Below are positions 44,262 to 52,918 of a DNA stretch of 64,000 nucleotides, piece by piece. The notes beneath the pieces are model-generated. The model did not search any database, had not been told where the DNA came from, and was given only the letters and a program-made list of their open reading frames with translations. This stretch comes from Micropruina glycogenica (GTDB taxonomy: Bacteria > Actinomycetota > Actinomycetes > Propionibacteriales > Propionibacteriaceae). Both the position numbers and the translations under genes were made by a program. Position 1 is the stretch's first letter, and every line of letters begins with the position of its first letter. The stretch spans positions 2,108,001-2,172,000 of the forward strand of contig NZ_LT985188.1 of the NCBI RefSeq assembly GCF_900289045.1. Reading direction: 5' to 3'.

Positions 44262-45689
44262 GTGAGCGGAGCGATCTCGACCAGTCGAATAGCCACTCTG
44301 GTGGGCGAGGTGCCGTCCCCCACCTTCGAGGGACTTGCCCGCTCGCTGGCCCGGCTGATTGCCGACGGACGGCTGCCCCTCGGGCTGCGGCTGCCCAGCG
44401 AACGCGAACTGGCGACCGCCCTGGGCCTGTCACGCACCACCGTCACCCGCGCCTACACGGTGCTGCGCGAGGCGGGCTACGCGATCGCCCGGCAGGGCTC
44501 GGGCACGTTCACCCAGGTGCCCGGCGGCGCCGCGCGGGGCCGTGATCGGGGCCTCAGCCCGGTACCGGACGGGACGTCTGTGGTCGACCTCACCTGCGCC
44601 GCGGCGGTGGCCGCGCCGGGTCTGGCCAGCGCGTACGCCACGGCCGTCGAACAGCTGCCGGCCTACCTGACCGGCCACGGCTACTTTCCGCTCGGACTGC
44701 CCGTGCTGAGGGAAGCCATCGCCGCGGGCTACACCGCACGGGGCTCGCACACCGCGCCGGAGCAGATTCTGGTCACCTCGGGCGCGATCGGCGCCATGGC
44801 GGCCGTCGCGCAAGCCCTCGTCGGTCCCGGCGACCGGGCGCTCGTCGAGTCGCCGGTCTACCCCAACGCGGTGGACGCCCTGCGTCGCGCGGGAGCCCGG
44901 GTGGTGACCGCTCCGGTCGATCCGAACGGCTGGGACCTGGCCGCCATGCACGCCGCCCTACGCCAGGCGCACCCGCGGGTCGCCTACCTGATTCCCGACT
45001 ACCAGAACCCGACCGGGCTGCTGATGACGGACGACGAACGTGTCAGGCTCGCCCACCACCTGGCGGCCACCCGCACCCTCGCCGTGGTTGACGAGAGTCA
45101 CGCGCTGCTCCAACTGGACGACGCGCCGTTGCCGCTGCCTTTTGCAGCCCATTACCCGTCCACGATCAGCATCGGCGGGTCGTCCAAGGCCTTCTGGGGT
45201 GGGCTAAGGGTGGGGTGGCTTCGGGTGCCGCCGGCACTGGTGCCGAAGCTGACCGAGGCACGGCTGTCCCTCGATCTCGGCGCGCCGGTGCTGGAGCAGT
45301 TGGTGCTCACCCACCTGCTGAGCGGGCCGTCCGCCGACGCCGCCGCCCAGCGTGATCGGCTACGCGTCCACCGCGACGTGCTGGCCGCAGAGCTGCGCTC
45401 GGCCCTGCCCCAGTGGAGCTTCCGGTTGCCCTCGGGGGGCCTGTCGCTGTGGGTTGAGCTCCCTCGCCCCGTGGCGTCCGCGCTGGCCGCAGGCGCGGAG
45501 CGGGAGGGGCTGGTGATCACCCCAGGGTCGGTGTTCGCGCCCGAGGGGGGGCTGGCGTCATTCGTGCGGCTGCCCTACGGACGCCCACCGGACGAGCTAC
45601 GCACCGCGGTGCGCATTCTGACAGGCGTGTGGGCGACGCTGGACGACACCGGTCCGGCCACCGACCCCGTGCGTCTGCTGATCGCCTAA
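44262..45689 (+). CDS. yczR: MocR-family regulator (GntR HTH plus aminotransferase domain)
   Basis: A 475-residue fusion: an N-terminal GntR winged helix (LARSLARLIADGRLPLGLRL, then PSERELATALGLSRTTVTRAYTVLREAGY) and a class I aminotransferase-like domain of about 380 residues. The PLP lysine is in SIGGSSKAFWGGLRVGW, and the Asp-Tyr cofactor residues in VAYLIPDYQNPTG. MocR proteins sense PLP or an amino acid. It faces yczE across a palindrome. GTG 44262 preferred over the preceding TTG. Confidence 0.9.
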   Translation: MSGAISTSRIATLVGEVPSPTFEGLARSLARLIADGRLPLGLRLPSERELATALGLSRTTVTRAYTVLREAGYAIARQGSGTFTQVPGGAARGRDRGLSPVPDGTSVVDLTCAAAVAAPGLASAYATAVEQLPAYLTGHGYFPLGLPVLREAIAAGYTARGSHTAPEQILVTSGAIGAMAAVAQALVGPGDRALVESPVYPNAVDALRRAGARVVTAPVDPNGWDLAAMHAALRQAHPRVAYLIPDYQNPTGLLMTDDERVRLAHHLAATRTLAVVDESHALLQLDDAPLPLPFAAHYPSTISIGGSSKAFWGGLRVGWLRVPPALVPKLTEARLSLDLGAPVLEQLVLTHLLSGPSADAAAQRDRLRVHRDVLAAELRSALPQWSFRLPSGGLSLWVELPRPVASALAAGAEREGLVITPGSVFAPEGGLASFVRLPYGRPPDELRTAVRILTGVWATLDDTGPATDPVRLLIA

Positions 45690-45702
45690 GACGTCGCGAA
45701 CT

Positions 45703-46104
45703 TTATCCACCGGTCACGTGCGTGATGTCGGACGGCCCGAACGCCTGCGGAAGCACCCGGCTCATCGGCCAGACGCCCTCAGGAGTATCGATCAACAACT
45801 CGGTGCCGCCGAACTCGTACAAGAGTTGGCGGCAGCGCCCACAGGGCATCAGGGGCTCGCCCAGGGCGTTCACGCAGGCGAAGGCGACCAGCCGTCCGCC
45901 ACCGCTGGCGACCAGGTCGCTGACCAGCCCGCATTCGGCGCACAGGGTCACCCCGTAGCCGGCATTCTCGACGTTGCAGCCGGCCACGACCCGTCCGTCG
46001 TCGACGAGGGCGGCCGCGCCGACCGAAAACCGCGAGTACGGCGCGTAGGCCCGCGAGCAGTAGTCCCGCGCGGTCGCCCGCAACGCGTCCCAGTCGATCG
46101 TCAT
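45703..46104 (-). CDS. cdd: Cytidine deaminase
   Basis: Converts (deoxy)cytidine to (deoxy)uridine. 133 residues, zinc site CAECGLVSD (C-A-E) and PCGRCRQLL (P-C-x-x-C), plus YAPYSRFSVGAA and GCNVENAGYGVTLC. GAAAGGG lies 8 bases before the ATG. It directly follows the nucleoside-type ABC importer on the same strand. Confidence 0.94.
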   Translation of the reverse strand: MTIDWDALRATARDYCSRAYAPYSRFSVGAAALVDDGRVVAGCNVENAGYGVTLCAECGLVSDLVASGGGRLVAFACVNALGEPLMPCGRCRQLLYEFGGTELLIDTPEGVWPMSRVLPQAFGPSDITHVTGG

Positions 46105-46125
46105 GGCAAGCCCTTTCGTCAGGTG

Positions 46126-46313
46126 ATGAGCTTGTCGAAATCAGCAGGTCTGGACAAGCTCGTCCAAGCCGTTCGTCGTCCTGACGAACGTCAGGATCTC
46201 GCGACGTCCCGCGGCAAGGCTGCACGCACGAAGGCAGCAGTCATGAGGGACGAGATCCCGGCGTTCGCCGGGATGACGAAATCTGCAGGGTCTCGACAAG
46301 CTCGACCAACGAC
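46126..46313. repeat. Repeat cluster: family A and B copies
   Basis: Family A halves at about 46126-46170, family B core CCCGGCGTTCGCCGGG (about 46257-46272), then an intact IS110 target TCGACAAGCTCGACCAACGA at 46293-46312. Intergenic between cdd and the importer permease. Confidence 0.78.
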
Positions 46314-46328
46314 AACGTCGACCAGCGA

Positions 46329-47642
46329 CTACTTCGTATACGCCACGCCGTCAGCCGCCGGGGCACGCGTTCGTCCGATCAGCCCTGCCACCGCGATGAT
46401 CGTCGCCAAATACGGCAGCATCAGCAGGAACTGGCTCGGCACCGGGGTGTTCAGGGTCTGCAACTGCGACGCCATCTGCACCACGAAGCCGAAGAACAGC
46501 GCCATGCTGGCGGCCAGCACCGGGTGCCAGCGGCCCATGATCACCGCGGCCAGGGCGATGAAGCCGTTGCCCACCGTCAGGTCTTTGCTGAACACGCCCA
46601 CCGAGCCCACGGTGAAGAACGCCCCGCCCAGGCCCGAGAAGATGCCCGCCACCAACACCGCCTGCCAGCGCACCCGCTTGACCGAGATGCCGACGGTGTC
46701 GGCGGCCTTGGGGTGCTCACCGACGGCCCGCACGCGCAGCCCCCAGCGGGTGCGGTACAGCAGCCACCAGACGACCACCACGGCCACGATCGCCAGGTAC
46801 ACCAGGATCGTCTGCTGAAACAGCACCGGCCCCACGAACGGCAGATCGGCCAGGAAGGGAATCGAGATCGGGTCCATCGTGGGCGCGCTGTTCAGTGCGC
46901 GTGAGTTGGGCTGCACCAACTGGTCGAACAAGAAGCCGGTGATGCCTGAGGCCAGCAGGTTGATCACCACGCCGAGCACCACCTGGTCGACCAGGTACTT
47001 GATCGCGAACAGGGCCAGCAGTGCCGCCATCAACACGCCGGCGAACACGGCCGCGATCAGCGCGGCCCAGATCGACTTGGTGATCGAACCCGTCAGTGCG
47101 GCCGCGAAGGCGGCGGTCAGAAATTGACCCTCGATGGCCACGTTCACCACACCCGACCGCTCGCCGACGACGCCACACAGCGCGCCGAAGATCAGCGGTG
47201 TCGCCGTGAACACCGTGCCCGCGAGCTGGTTGGCCACCGGAAACGGCAGGTCACGCCCGGCGGCCGCCCAGGTGAGAAAGCCCAGCACCACCGCGATGCC
47301 GGCCACCAGCCCGGCCACCATCGGCATGCGGTTGCGCAACCGTCCGGAGATGAAGCCGGCCCCGGCCAACAGGCACAGCACGGCGCAGATCGCCACCACC
47401 GGCGCACCCGGCAACTCGATGGTGGGCAGCTGCACCTCGGCGAAGGCGTCCGACAGCGCGAAGCGCGCCACGCCCGACGTGCTGAAGAACAAAACCCCGA
47501 GCAGCAGGCCGACCACCACGATCAACACCCCGGACGACAGCCGCGCCCGGCGGGCGTCGCGCGACTCGAGCACCTCGAAATGCAGCTCTTCGGGCGCGTC
47601 GGTGAGGCTCGGCACGTGCGGTTCTTCCGTCGCGGTGCTCAC
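46329..47642 (-). CDS. Nucleoside-type ABC importer permease (second)
   Basis: A 437-residue membrane protein of the BPD_transp_2 (branched-chain amino acid/simple sugar) type. Conserved features: GVVGERSGVVNVAIEGQFLT in the core, GLRVRAVGEHPKAADTVGIS and GLGGAFFTVGSVG. GTG start overlaps the upstream permease stop (GTGA). It sits with the other permease, an ATPase and a BMP lipoprotein, a typical nucleoside importer. Confidence 0.88.
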   Translation of the reverse strand: MSTATEEPHVPSLTDAPEELHFEVLESRDARRARLSSGVLIVVVGLLLGVLFFSTSGVARFALSDAFAEVQLPTIELPGAPVVAICAVLCLLAGAGFISGRLRNRMPMVAGLVAGIAVVLGFLTWAAAGRDLPFPVANQLAGTVFTATPLIFGALCGVVGERSGVVNVAIEGQFLTAAFAAALTGSITKSIWAALIAAVFAGVLMAALLALFAIKYLVDQVVLGVVINLLASGITGFLFDQLVQPNSRALNSAPTMDPISIPFLADLPFVGPVLFQQTILVYLAIVAVVVVWWLLYRTRWGLRVRAVGEHPKAADTVGISVKRVRWQAVLVAGIFSGLGGAFFTVGSVGVFSKDLTVGNGFIALAAVIMGRWHPVLAASMALFFGFVVQMASQLQTLNTPVPSQFLLMLPYLATIIAVAGLIGRTRAPAADGVAYTK

Positions 47643-48823
47643 GCGTCGGCTCCCGTCAGCGAGGCGCGCGCCTTGCGCGCGGAGAGGAACGGCACCAGCG
47701 TGGCCACCAACTGCGGCGCCGCCACGAACAGCACCACGAGCGCCTGCAGCACCAGGGTCAGCGTGAGCGGCGTCTGGGCCACGCTCTGCATGGCCAGGCC
47801 GCCGGCGCTCAGGCCGCCGAACAACAGGCCGGCGAGCACGATGCCCACGGGCTTCGACCGGCCCAGTAGCGCCACCGTGATGGCGTCGAAGCCGACGGTG
47901 CCCACCAGGCCTTCGGTGAGCGGCACCGGCACGCCGTTGACGGACGGTCCTAGGGCTGCCTGCACGCCGGCCAGACCGGCCAGGGCGCCGGCCATGGCCA
48001 TGGTGATGATGGTGGTACGGCCCACGTTCATGCCGGCCGTGCCGGCCGCGTGGGGGTTGGCTCCGACTGCGCGAATCGAGAAGCCGATCACCGATCGGTC
48101 GAGCACCCACCACACCACCACGGCCGCCAGCAGGGCCACGAAGAAGCCCAGATGCAGCTGCTCGTACAGCTGCGGAAAGGCCGCGGACGACGGCACCTCG
48201 GGCGAGATCGGGTCGTCACGCCCCGGTCGCTGAAACGCCGCCGTGGTCAGCACCCAGGCCAGCAGGCCGCTGGCGATGTAGTTCATCATGATGGTCACGA
48301 TCACCTCGTGGGCGCCGGTGGTGGCCTTCAGCCACCCCACGATGCCGCCCCAGATAGCGCCGGCCACCAGGCCCGCGAGCACGGCCACGATCAGGTGAAT
48401 CACCGGCGGCAGCGGCAGCGAGAATCCCACCCAGGCCGCCGCCATCGAGCCTAGAATCGCCTGGCCCTGCGCGCCGATGTTGAACAGCCCGGCCCGAAAG
48501 GCGAGGCCCACCGCGAGGCCTGCGCAGATCAGCGGGGCCGCGGCGGCGCTGGTGGCCGCCAGGGCCTGCGGTGAACCGACGGCGCCCATCAGCAGGGCGC
48601 TGTAGGCGGTGGACACCTTCGTCCACGCACTGCCCAGCGCCAGCCCGGGCGCGGTCAACAGGTAGTTGAAGTTGCCGGCCACCTGGGGGTCGGCGACGAT
48701 CATCAGAATCGCGCCGACCAGCAGCGCCAACACGAACGCGGCCAGGGTGATCGCCCAGTCGCGCCACCGCATCCGCACCTCGCCGCGCACCCGGTCGCCC
48801 CACGTCGTGGACTCGCTCATCAT
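47639..48823 (-). CDS. Nucleoside-type ABC importer permease (first)
   Basis: A 394-residue BPD_transp_2 permease with RAGLFNIGAQGQAILGSMAA, ATTGAHEVIVTIMMNYIASG and FSIRAVGANPHAAGTAGMNV. It is coupled to both the ATPase gene (4-base overlap) and the second permease gene. About ten membrane segments. Confidence 0.88.
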   Translation of the reverse strand: MMSESTTWGDRVRGEVRMRWRDWAITLAAFVLALLVGAILMIVADPQVAGNFNYLLTAPGLALGSAWTKVSTAYSALLMGAVGSPQALAATSAAAAPLICAGLAVGLAFRAGLFNIGAQGQAILGSMAAAWVGFSLPLPPVIHLIVAVLAGLVAGAIWGGIVGWLKATTGAHEVIVTIMMNYIASGLLAWVLTTAAFQRPGRDDPISPEVPSSAAFPQLYEQLHLGFFVALLAAVVVWWVLDRSVIGFSIRAVGANPHAAGTAGMNVGRTTIITMAMAGALAGLAGVQAALGPSVNGVPVPLTEGLVGTVGFDAITVALLGRSKPVGIVLAGLLFGGLSAGGLAMQSVAQTPLTLTLVLQALVVLFVAAPQLVATLVPFLSARKARASLTGADA

Positions 48824-50400
48824 GCGTCCTTCCCGGCGTCGGCAGCATCGCCGGCAGCCACCTGCACGGCCTCGTCGTAGCCCACCCCGGCCATCATCAT
48901 GCCCATCACGTCGCGCGGGGTGTCGGGCCCCACGATGCCCACGATCTTGCCGCGATACATCACCAGCACCCGGTCGGCCAGGGCCTCGACCTCTTCGAGT
49001 TCGGTCGAGACCAGCAGCACCGCGGTGCCCTTGTCACGCTCGTCGACGATGCGCTTGTGCAGAAACTCGATCGCGCCCACGTCGACGCCGCGGGTGGGCT
49101 GCGAGGCCACCAGCAAGGCGAGTTCGCGGCTCAACTCGCGGGCCAGCACCACCTTCTGCGCGTTACCGCCCGACAGCGACGACCCGAGGTTCTGCACGTC
49201 TGGGGTGCGAATGTCGAACTCGTCGCGCAGGGTGACCGCGTTGTCGTTGATCGCTTTCAGGTTGAGTGACCCGCCGCCGGCGAACGGTGCGGTGTCGAAC
49301 CGGTTGAGCACCAGGTTCTCGGCGATGGTGAAGGTGCCGATGAACCCGTCGTGCTGCCGGTCTTCGGGTACGAAGCCCATGCCTGCGGCGATGCTCTGCC
49401 GGGGCGAGGCGTCGGCCAGGTCGCGGTCGTCCAACCTGATGCGGCCCGACAGCACCGGAATGTTGCCGATCAGCGCGTCGGCGAGCTCGGATTGGCCGTT
49501 GCCCTGCACGCCCGCGATGCACAGGATCTCGCCACCGGCCACGTCGAAGCTGATGTCGTCGACCACCACGGCGCCGGCCGAGTTGGTGACCGTCAGCCCG
49601 TCGACCGCCAGCCGGACGGCGCCGGGCTCGGCCGGCTGCTTCGCCACCGACAGGTCGACCGCCCGGCCCACCATCAACTGGGCCAGTTCGGTCTCGGACG
49701 TGCCCGGCTCGGCCTGGCCCACGATCTTGCCGCGGCGCAACACCGTGATGCGGTCGGCGATCGCCCGCACCTCACGCAACTTGTGGGTGATGAACACGAT
49801 GCCCTTGCCCTCGTCGCGCAGCTTCTGCATGACGACCATCAGCTCGTCGATCTCTTGCGGAGTGAGCACGGCGGTGGGCTCGTCGAAGATCAGGTACTGC
49901 GCGTCGTTGGCCAACGCCTTCAGAATCTCGACCCGCTGCTGCACGCCGACCGGCAGGTCTTCGATCAGGGCGTCCGGGTCGACCGGCAGGTTGTAGCGCT
50001 GCGAGAGCTGCCGCACGGTGGCCTTGGCCGCCTTCATGTCGACCACCAGGCCGGGCTCGCGGCCGAGGATCATGTTCTCGGCCACGCTGAACACCTCGAC
50101 CAGCATGAAGTGCTGGTGCACCATGCCGATGCCAGCGGCCATCGCCGCCTTCGGGTCGGCGAACCTGCGCGGCACCCCGTCGATCAGAATCTCGCCCCCG
50201 TCGGGCTGGTACAGCCCGTACAGCACGTTCATCAGCGTCGACTTGCCGGCACCGTTCTCGCCCAGCAGGCAATGGATTTCGCCCGGGCGGACGGTCAAGT
50301 CGACGGCGTCGTTGGCGACGAAAGACCCGAACCGCTTGGTGATCGACCTCAGGTCGAGGCCGACGCTGCGCTGCGCCTCATTCGCCACAGGCCGGATCAT
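48820..50400 (-). CDS. Nucleoside-type ABC importer ATPase (tandem domains)
   Basis: A 526-residue protein with two ABC domains. First: GENGAGKSTLMNVLYGL (Walker A) and QRVEILKALANDAQYLIFDE (signature region and Walker B). Second: GVQGNGQSELADAL in place of Walker A, and SGGNAQKVVLARELSRELAL, as in the RbsA/BmpB group in which the second Walker A is degenerate. Its Q-loop HQHFMLV is seen in the first domain. Confidence 0.92.
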   Translation of the reverse strand: MIRPVANEAQRSVGLDLRSITKRFGSFVANDAVDLTVRPGEIHCLLGENGAGKSTLMNVLYGLYQPDGGEILIDGVPRRFADPKAAMAAGIGMVHQHFMLVEVFSVAENMILGREPGLVVDMKAAKATVRQLSQRYNLPVDPDALIEDLPVGVQQRVEILKALANDAQYLIFDEPTAVLTPQEIDELMVVMQKLRDEGKGIVFITHKLREVRAIADRITVLRRGKIVGQAEPGTSETELAQLMVGRAVDLSVAKQPAEPGAVRLAVDGLTVTNSAGAVVVDDISFDVAGGEILCIAGVQGNGQSELADALIGNIPVLSGRIRLDDRDLADASPRQSIAAGMGFVPEDRQHDGFIGTFTIAENLVLNRFDTAPFAGGGSLNLKAINDNAVTLRDEFDIRTPDVQNLGSSLSGGNAQKVVLARELSRELALLVASQPTRGVDVGAIEFLHKRIVDERDKGTAVLLVSTELEEVEALADRVLVMYRGKIVGIVGPDTPRDVMGMMMAGVGYDEAVQVAAGDAADAGKDA

Positions 50401-50437
50401 TCCACACCGCTCCTCTCTTCGGCAGTGCCGACAGCAA

Positions 50438-50467
50438 GAAAGGGGGGCCGGGCGGCGCCCCCCTTTC
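50438..50467 (-). terminator. Hairpin between the BMP gene and ABC genes
   Basis: GAAAGGGGGGC (50438-50448) pairs with GCCCCCCTTTC (50457-50467), 8-base loop. On the minus strand it is followed by TTGC. It lies after the BMP stop and may cut expression of the ATPase and permease genes relative to the binding protein. Confidence 0.72.
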
Positions 50468-50480
50468 TCAAGTCAGCGAC

Positions 50481-51593
50481 TCACGCGGTGGTTTTGATGG
50501 TTCCGGCGATGATGTCGGCCTTGATCTTGTCCAACTCCGCCTTGGTGTCGGCGCTCACCTTGGAATCCCAGTCGTGGAACGGGGCCAGGTACGCGCCGTT
50601 GTTGGCCAGGGTGCCCAAATACAGTTCGTTGGTGAAGGTGTCATTCTTGGCGGCCTTGATCGCCTCGAACACGGCGAGATCCATCGCCTTGCCGACCGAA
50701 GACGGGATCACCGGGCAGTACTGCGCCTGGCTGATGCAGCCGTCGGTGTCGACCCACAGCGAGGCCACCTTGCCGTTGCTGGACTTGGCGACCTGCAGTG
50801 CGCCCTCTCCGGACGGTCCCGCGACGGGCAGCAGAATGTCGGCACCCTGCGCGGTCAGGTTGGTCGCGACCTTCTTGCCACCGGGCAGATCTTCGAACGG
50901 GGACTGGCCACCGATGAAGGTGCCGTCCTGCTTGTTCGTGTCCCAGCCCAGCACGGCGACGCTCTTGCTCTTTTGCTGGTTGTAATAGGCGACCCCGCGG
51001 GCGTAGCCGTCCATGAACGCCGTGACGGTCGGGATCGGCGCACCGCCGAACGTGCCGACCTTGCCGGTCTTCGACAGAGATGCGGCGAGGTAGCCGGCCA
51101 TGAACGACGGCTCGGAGGTCTTGAACATCAGGCCCTTGAGGTTGGCGGGCGCGGTGTTCTTGCCGGTCTTGGGGTCGATGTAGTCGGAGTCGACGATGGC
51201 GAACTTGATCTTCGGGTTCTTCTTGGCTGCGGCCAGGGTGGCATCGCCGAGCTTGTAGCCGACGGTGACAATGATGTCGCACTTGTCGTCGACCATGGCC
51301 TGCACGTTCTTGGCGTAGTCGGCGTCGGTCGAGGACTGCACCTGGTTCTTTTGAACTCCCAGCTCGGCGACCGCCTTGGTCAAGCCGGCGTAGGCGGTCT
51401 CGTTGAACGACTTGTCGTCGAAGCCCCCGGAGTCGGAGACCATGCAGGCCTTGTAGTCGGACGCCGTGACGCTCGCCGTGGGCGACGCGGAGCCGGCGGG
51501 CGCAGCGGTGGTGGCGGCCGGCGGGGTGGCACAACCACCGAGGGCGAGGGCGAGCGCACCGAGAACGACCGGTGCCATCAGGGATTTCTTCAC
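50481..51593 (-). CDS. BMP family substrate-binding lipoprotein
   Basis: A 370-residue lipoprotein of the BMP (Bmp/PnrA/Med-like) binding-protein family, which take purine nucleosides and other nucleosides. Signal with lipobox ALGGC; Cys21 is lipidated. Start GTG with AGGAGG 6 to 12 bases upstream. SDSGGFDDKSFNETAYAGL and GYKLGDATLAAAKKNPKIKF are family motifs. It is the first gene of the importer unit. Confidence 0.92.
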   Translation of the reverse strand: MKKSLMAPVVLGALALALGGCATPPAATTAAPAGSASPTASVTASDYKACMVSDSGGFDDKSFNETAYAGLTKAVAELGVQKNQVQSSTDADYAKNVQAMVDDKCDIIVTVGYKLGDATLAAAKKNPKIKFAIVDSDYIDPKTGKNTAPANLKGLMFKTSEPSFMAGYLAASLSKTGKVGTFGGAPIPTVTAFMDGYARGVAYYNQQKSKSVAVLGWDTNKQDGTFIGGQSPFEDLPGGKKVATNLTAQGADILLPVAGPSGEGALQVAKSSNGKVASLWVDTDGCISQAQYCPVIPSSVGKAMDLAVFEAIKAAKNDTFTNELYLGTLANNGAYLAPFHDWDSKVSADTKAELDKIKADIIAGTIKTTA

Positions 51594-51721
51594 GAACCTG
51601 CCTCCTGAGCAAGATGAACCGAGGGGCGCTAGGTCGGCCCCGAGACTGCTGCTCACCATAGCGACCGGGCCCCGCCCAGTCGCGCGGTTCGGGCGCGCAT
51701 CGGCAGGGTGTGATGCAGTTG

Positions 51722-52810
51722 TTATAGGGAGGCGGCCGGTTGCTCGCCATCAGGCAGGGTGCGGCGGTACCGGCCGGTATCGAGCCAGTGCCGAAGCCGG
51801 CGCACGGACGCCGCCACATAGGCCGGGGTCATGGCCTGGGTGTCGGCGTTGGGCTGCTCGATCACGTCGTTGACCAGCAACAGGTTGCGTCCGGCCACCA
51901 TGGCCTCGAACTGCTCGTCGGTGACGGCCGGTAAAGGGCGGACGGTGGCGTACCCGGCCTTCATCGCCGCCTCGGCACCCTCGTCGTCGCGCAGATAGTA
52001 GGCCGAGATGGCCAGGTCGAGCGCAGGCGGCCCGTAGCCTGCGTCGTCGAAGTCAAACACGCTCAGCACGCTGGTCGAGACCCCACCGCCGGTCGAGCTT
52101 CTCGAGACCTCACCGTCGGTGGAGCTGGTCGAGACCGCACGACGCCACTTCAGGTTGCCCCCGTGCAGGTCGGCGTGCAGTGGAATCACCGGCCCGGCGG
52201 CGAACACCTCGTCTTGAAAGTGCTGGGCACGATTCATCGCCTCGACCAGCAGTGCGCTCTGCTCGGCGCTGAGCGCGCGGTGGTCGCCGAGCCTGTTGGG
52301 CAGGTCGGTCAACACGCTGCCGAAGTCGCTGAACGAAGCGCCGGCGGGCATCGTCCAGCGCTCGGCGTGGTCGTGCAGGGTGGCCATCGCTACGCCCACG
52401 GCGTGGGCCTGGTCGGCGGTCCAGCGGTTGCCGAGGTTGCGGCCGTCCAGCCACGAGAACAGCACCACGGGCAGCGCCCAGTCGTGGTCGGGGCTGGTCA
52501 CCACAGCCGACAGCGCACCGTCGCGGGTGCGTTGCGGCGTCGGTACGTGCAGGGCGGTCTCGGCACTCAGCGCGGCCAACCAGGCCACCTCGCCGGCCAG
52601 GTGCTGCGCGGTCTTGCCCGGTTGCGTGTTCACCCGCAGGGCGTAACGCCGGCCGTCGGCGGCGTCGACGCGAAAGGTGGTGTTGTACCCGTGGAACAGC
52701 AGCCGAAGGGTGGCGTCGCGCAGGCCCCAGGCGGGCAGTGCCGTCCGTGCGAGTTCGCGCAGGCGACGCACCTGGGTGCGGGCACTCACGTCGGCGAACG
52801 GCTTGGGCAT
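51722..52810 (-). CDS. Aminoglycoside phosphotransferase-fold kinase with repeat-derived insertion
   Basis: A 362-residue APH/choline-kinase fold protein with LHADLHGGNLKW, the HxDxxxxN catalytic loop, and VFDFDDAGYGPPALDLA, the DFD metal loop. Between them the family usually has only a few residues, but here about 24 Ser/Thr/Gly-rich residues (TSSTDGEVSRSSTGGGVSTS) are encoded by family A repeats. Start ATG 52810 has a -10 box 7 bases upstream. Substrate not known; probably not an antibiotic. Confidence 0.85.
   Translation of the reverse strand: MPKPFADVSARTQVRRLRELARTALPAWGLRDATLRLLFHGYNTTFRVDAADGRRYALRVNTQPGKTAQHLAGEVAWLAALSAETALHVPTPQRTRDGALSAVVTSPDHDWALPVVLFSWLDGRNLGNRWTADQAHAVGVAMATLHDHAERWTMPAGASFSDFGSVLTDLPNRLGDHRALSAEQSALLVEAMNRAQHFQDEVFAAGPVIPLHADLHGGNLKWRRAVSTSSTDGEVSRSSTGGGVSTSVLSVFDFDDAGYGPPALDLAISAYYLRDDEGAEAAMKAGYATVRPLPAVTDEQFEAMVAGRNLLLVNDVIEQPNADTQAMTPAYVAASVRRLRHWLDTGRYRRTLPDGEQPAASL
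52069..52140. repeat. Three family A half-copies inside a coding region
   Basis: GCTGGTCGAGACCCC, GGTCGAGCTTCTCGAGACC and GGAGCTGGTCGAGACC lie in a row, in frame with the phosphotransferase gene on the minus strand, with no stop codons. Confidence 0.8.
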
Positions 52811-52817
52811 GCAGCGC

Positions 52818-52823
52818 ACCTTA
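52818..52823 (-). promoter_or_regulatory. -10 box TAAGGT
   Basis: Minus-strand TAAGGT ends 7 bases before ATG 52810. Confidence 0.5.
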
Positions 52824-52847
52824 CTGTCGATCGAGCGCGTCGAGATC

Positions 52848-52907
52848 CGCTGGTCGAGCTTGTCGAGGCCCCGATCGTCGCAGATCCCGGCGTTCGGCGA
52901 GATGACG
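52848..52907. repeat. Family A and degenerate family B repeats
   Basis: CGCTGGTCGAGCTTGTCGAG at 52848 and CCCGGCGTTCGGCGAG near 52886; they fill the gap between meaB and the phosphotransferase gene. Confidence 0.68.
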
Positions 52908-52918
52908 AGAACGGAGCG

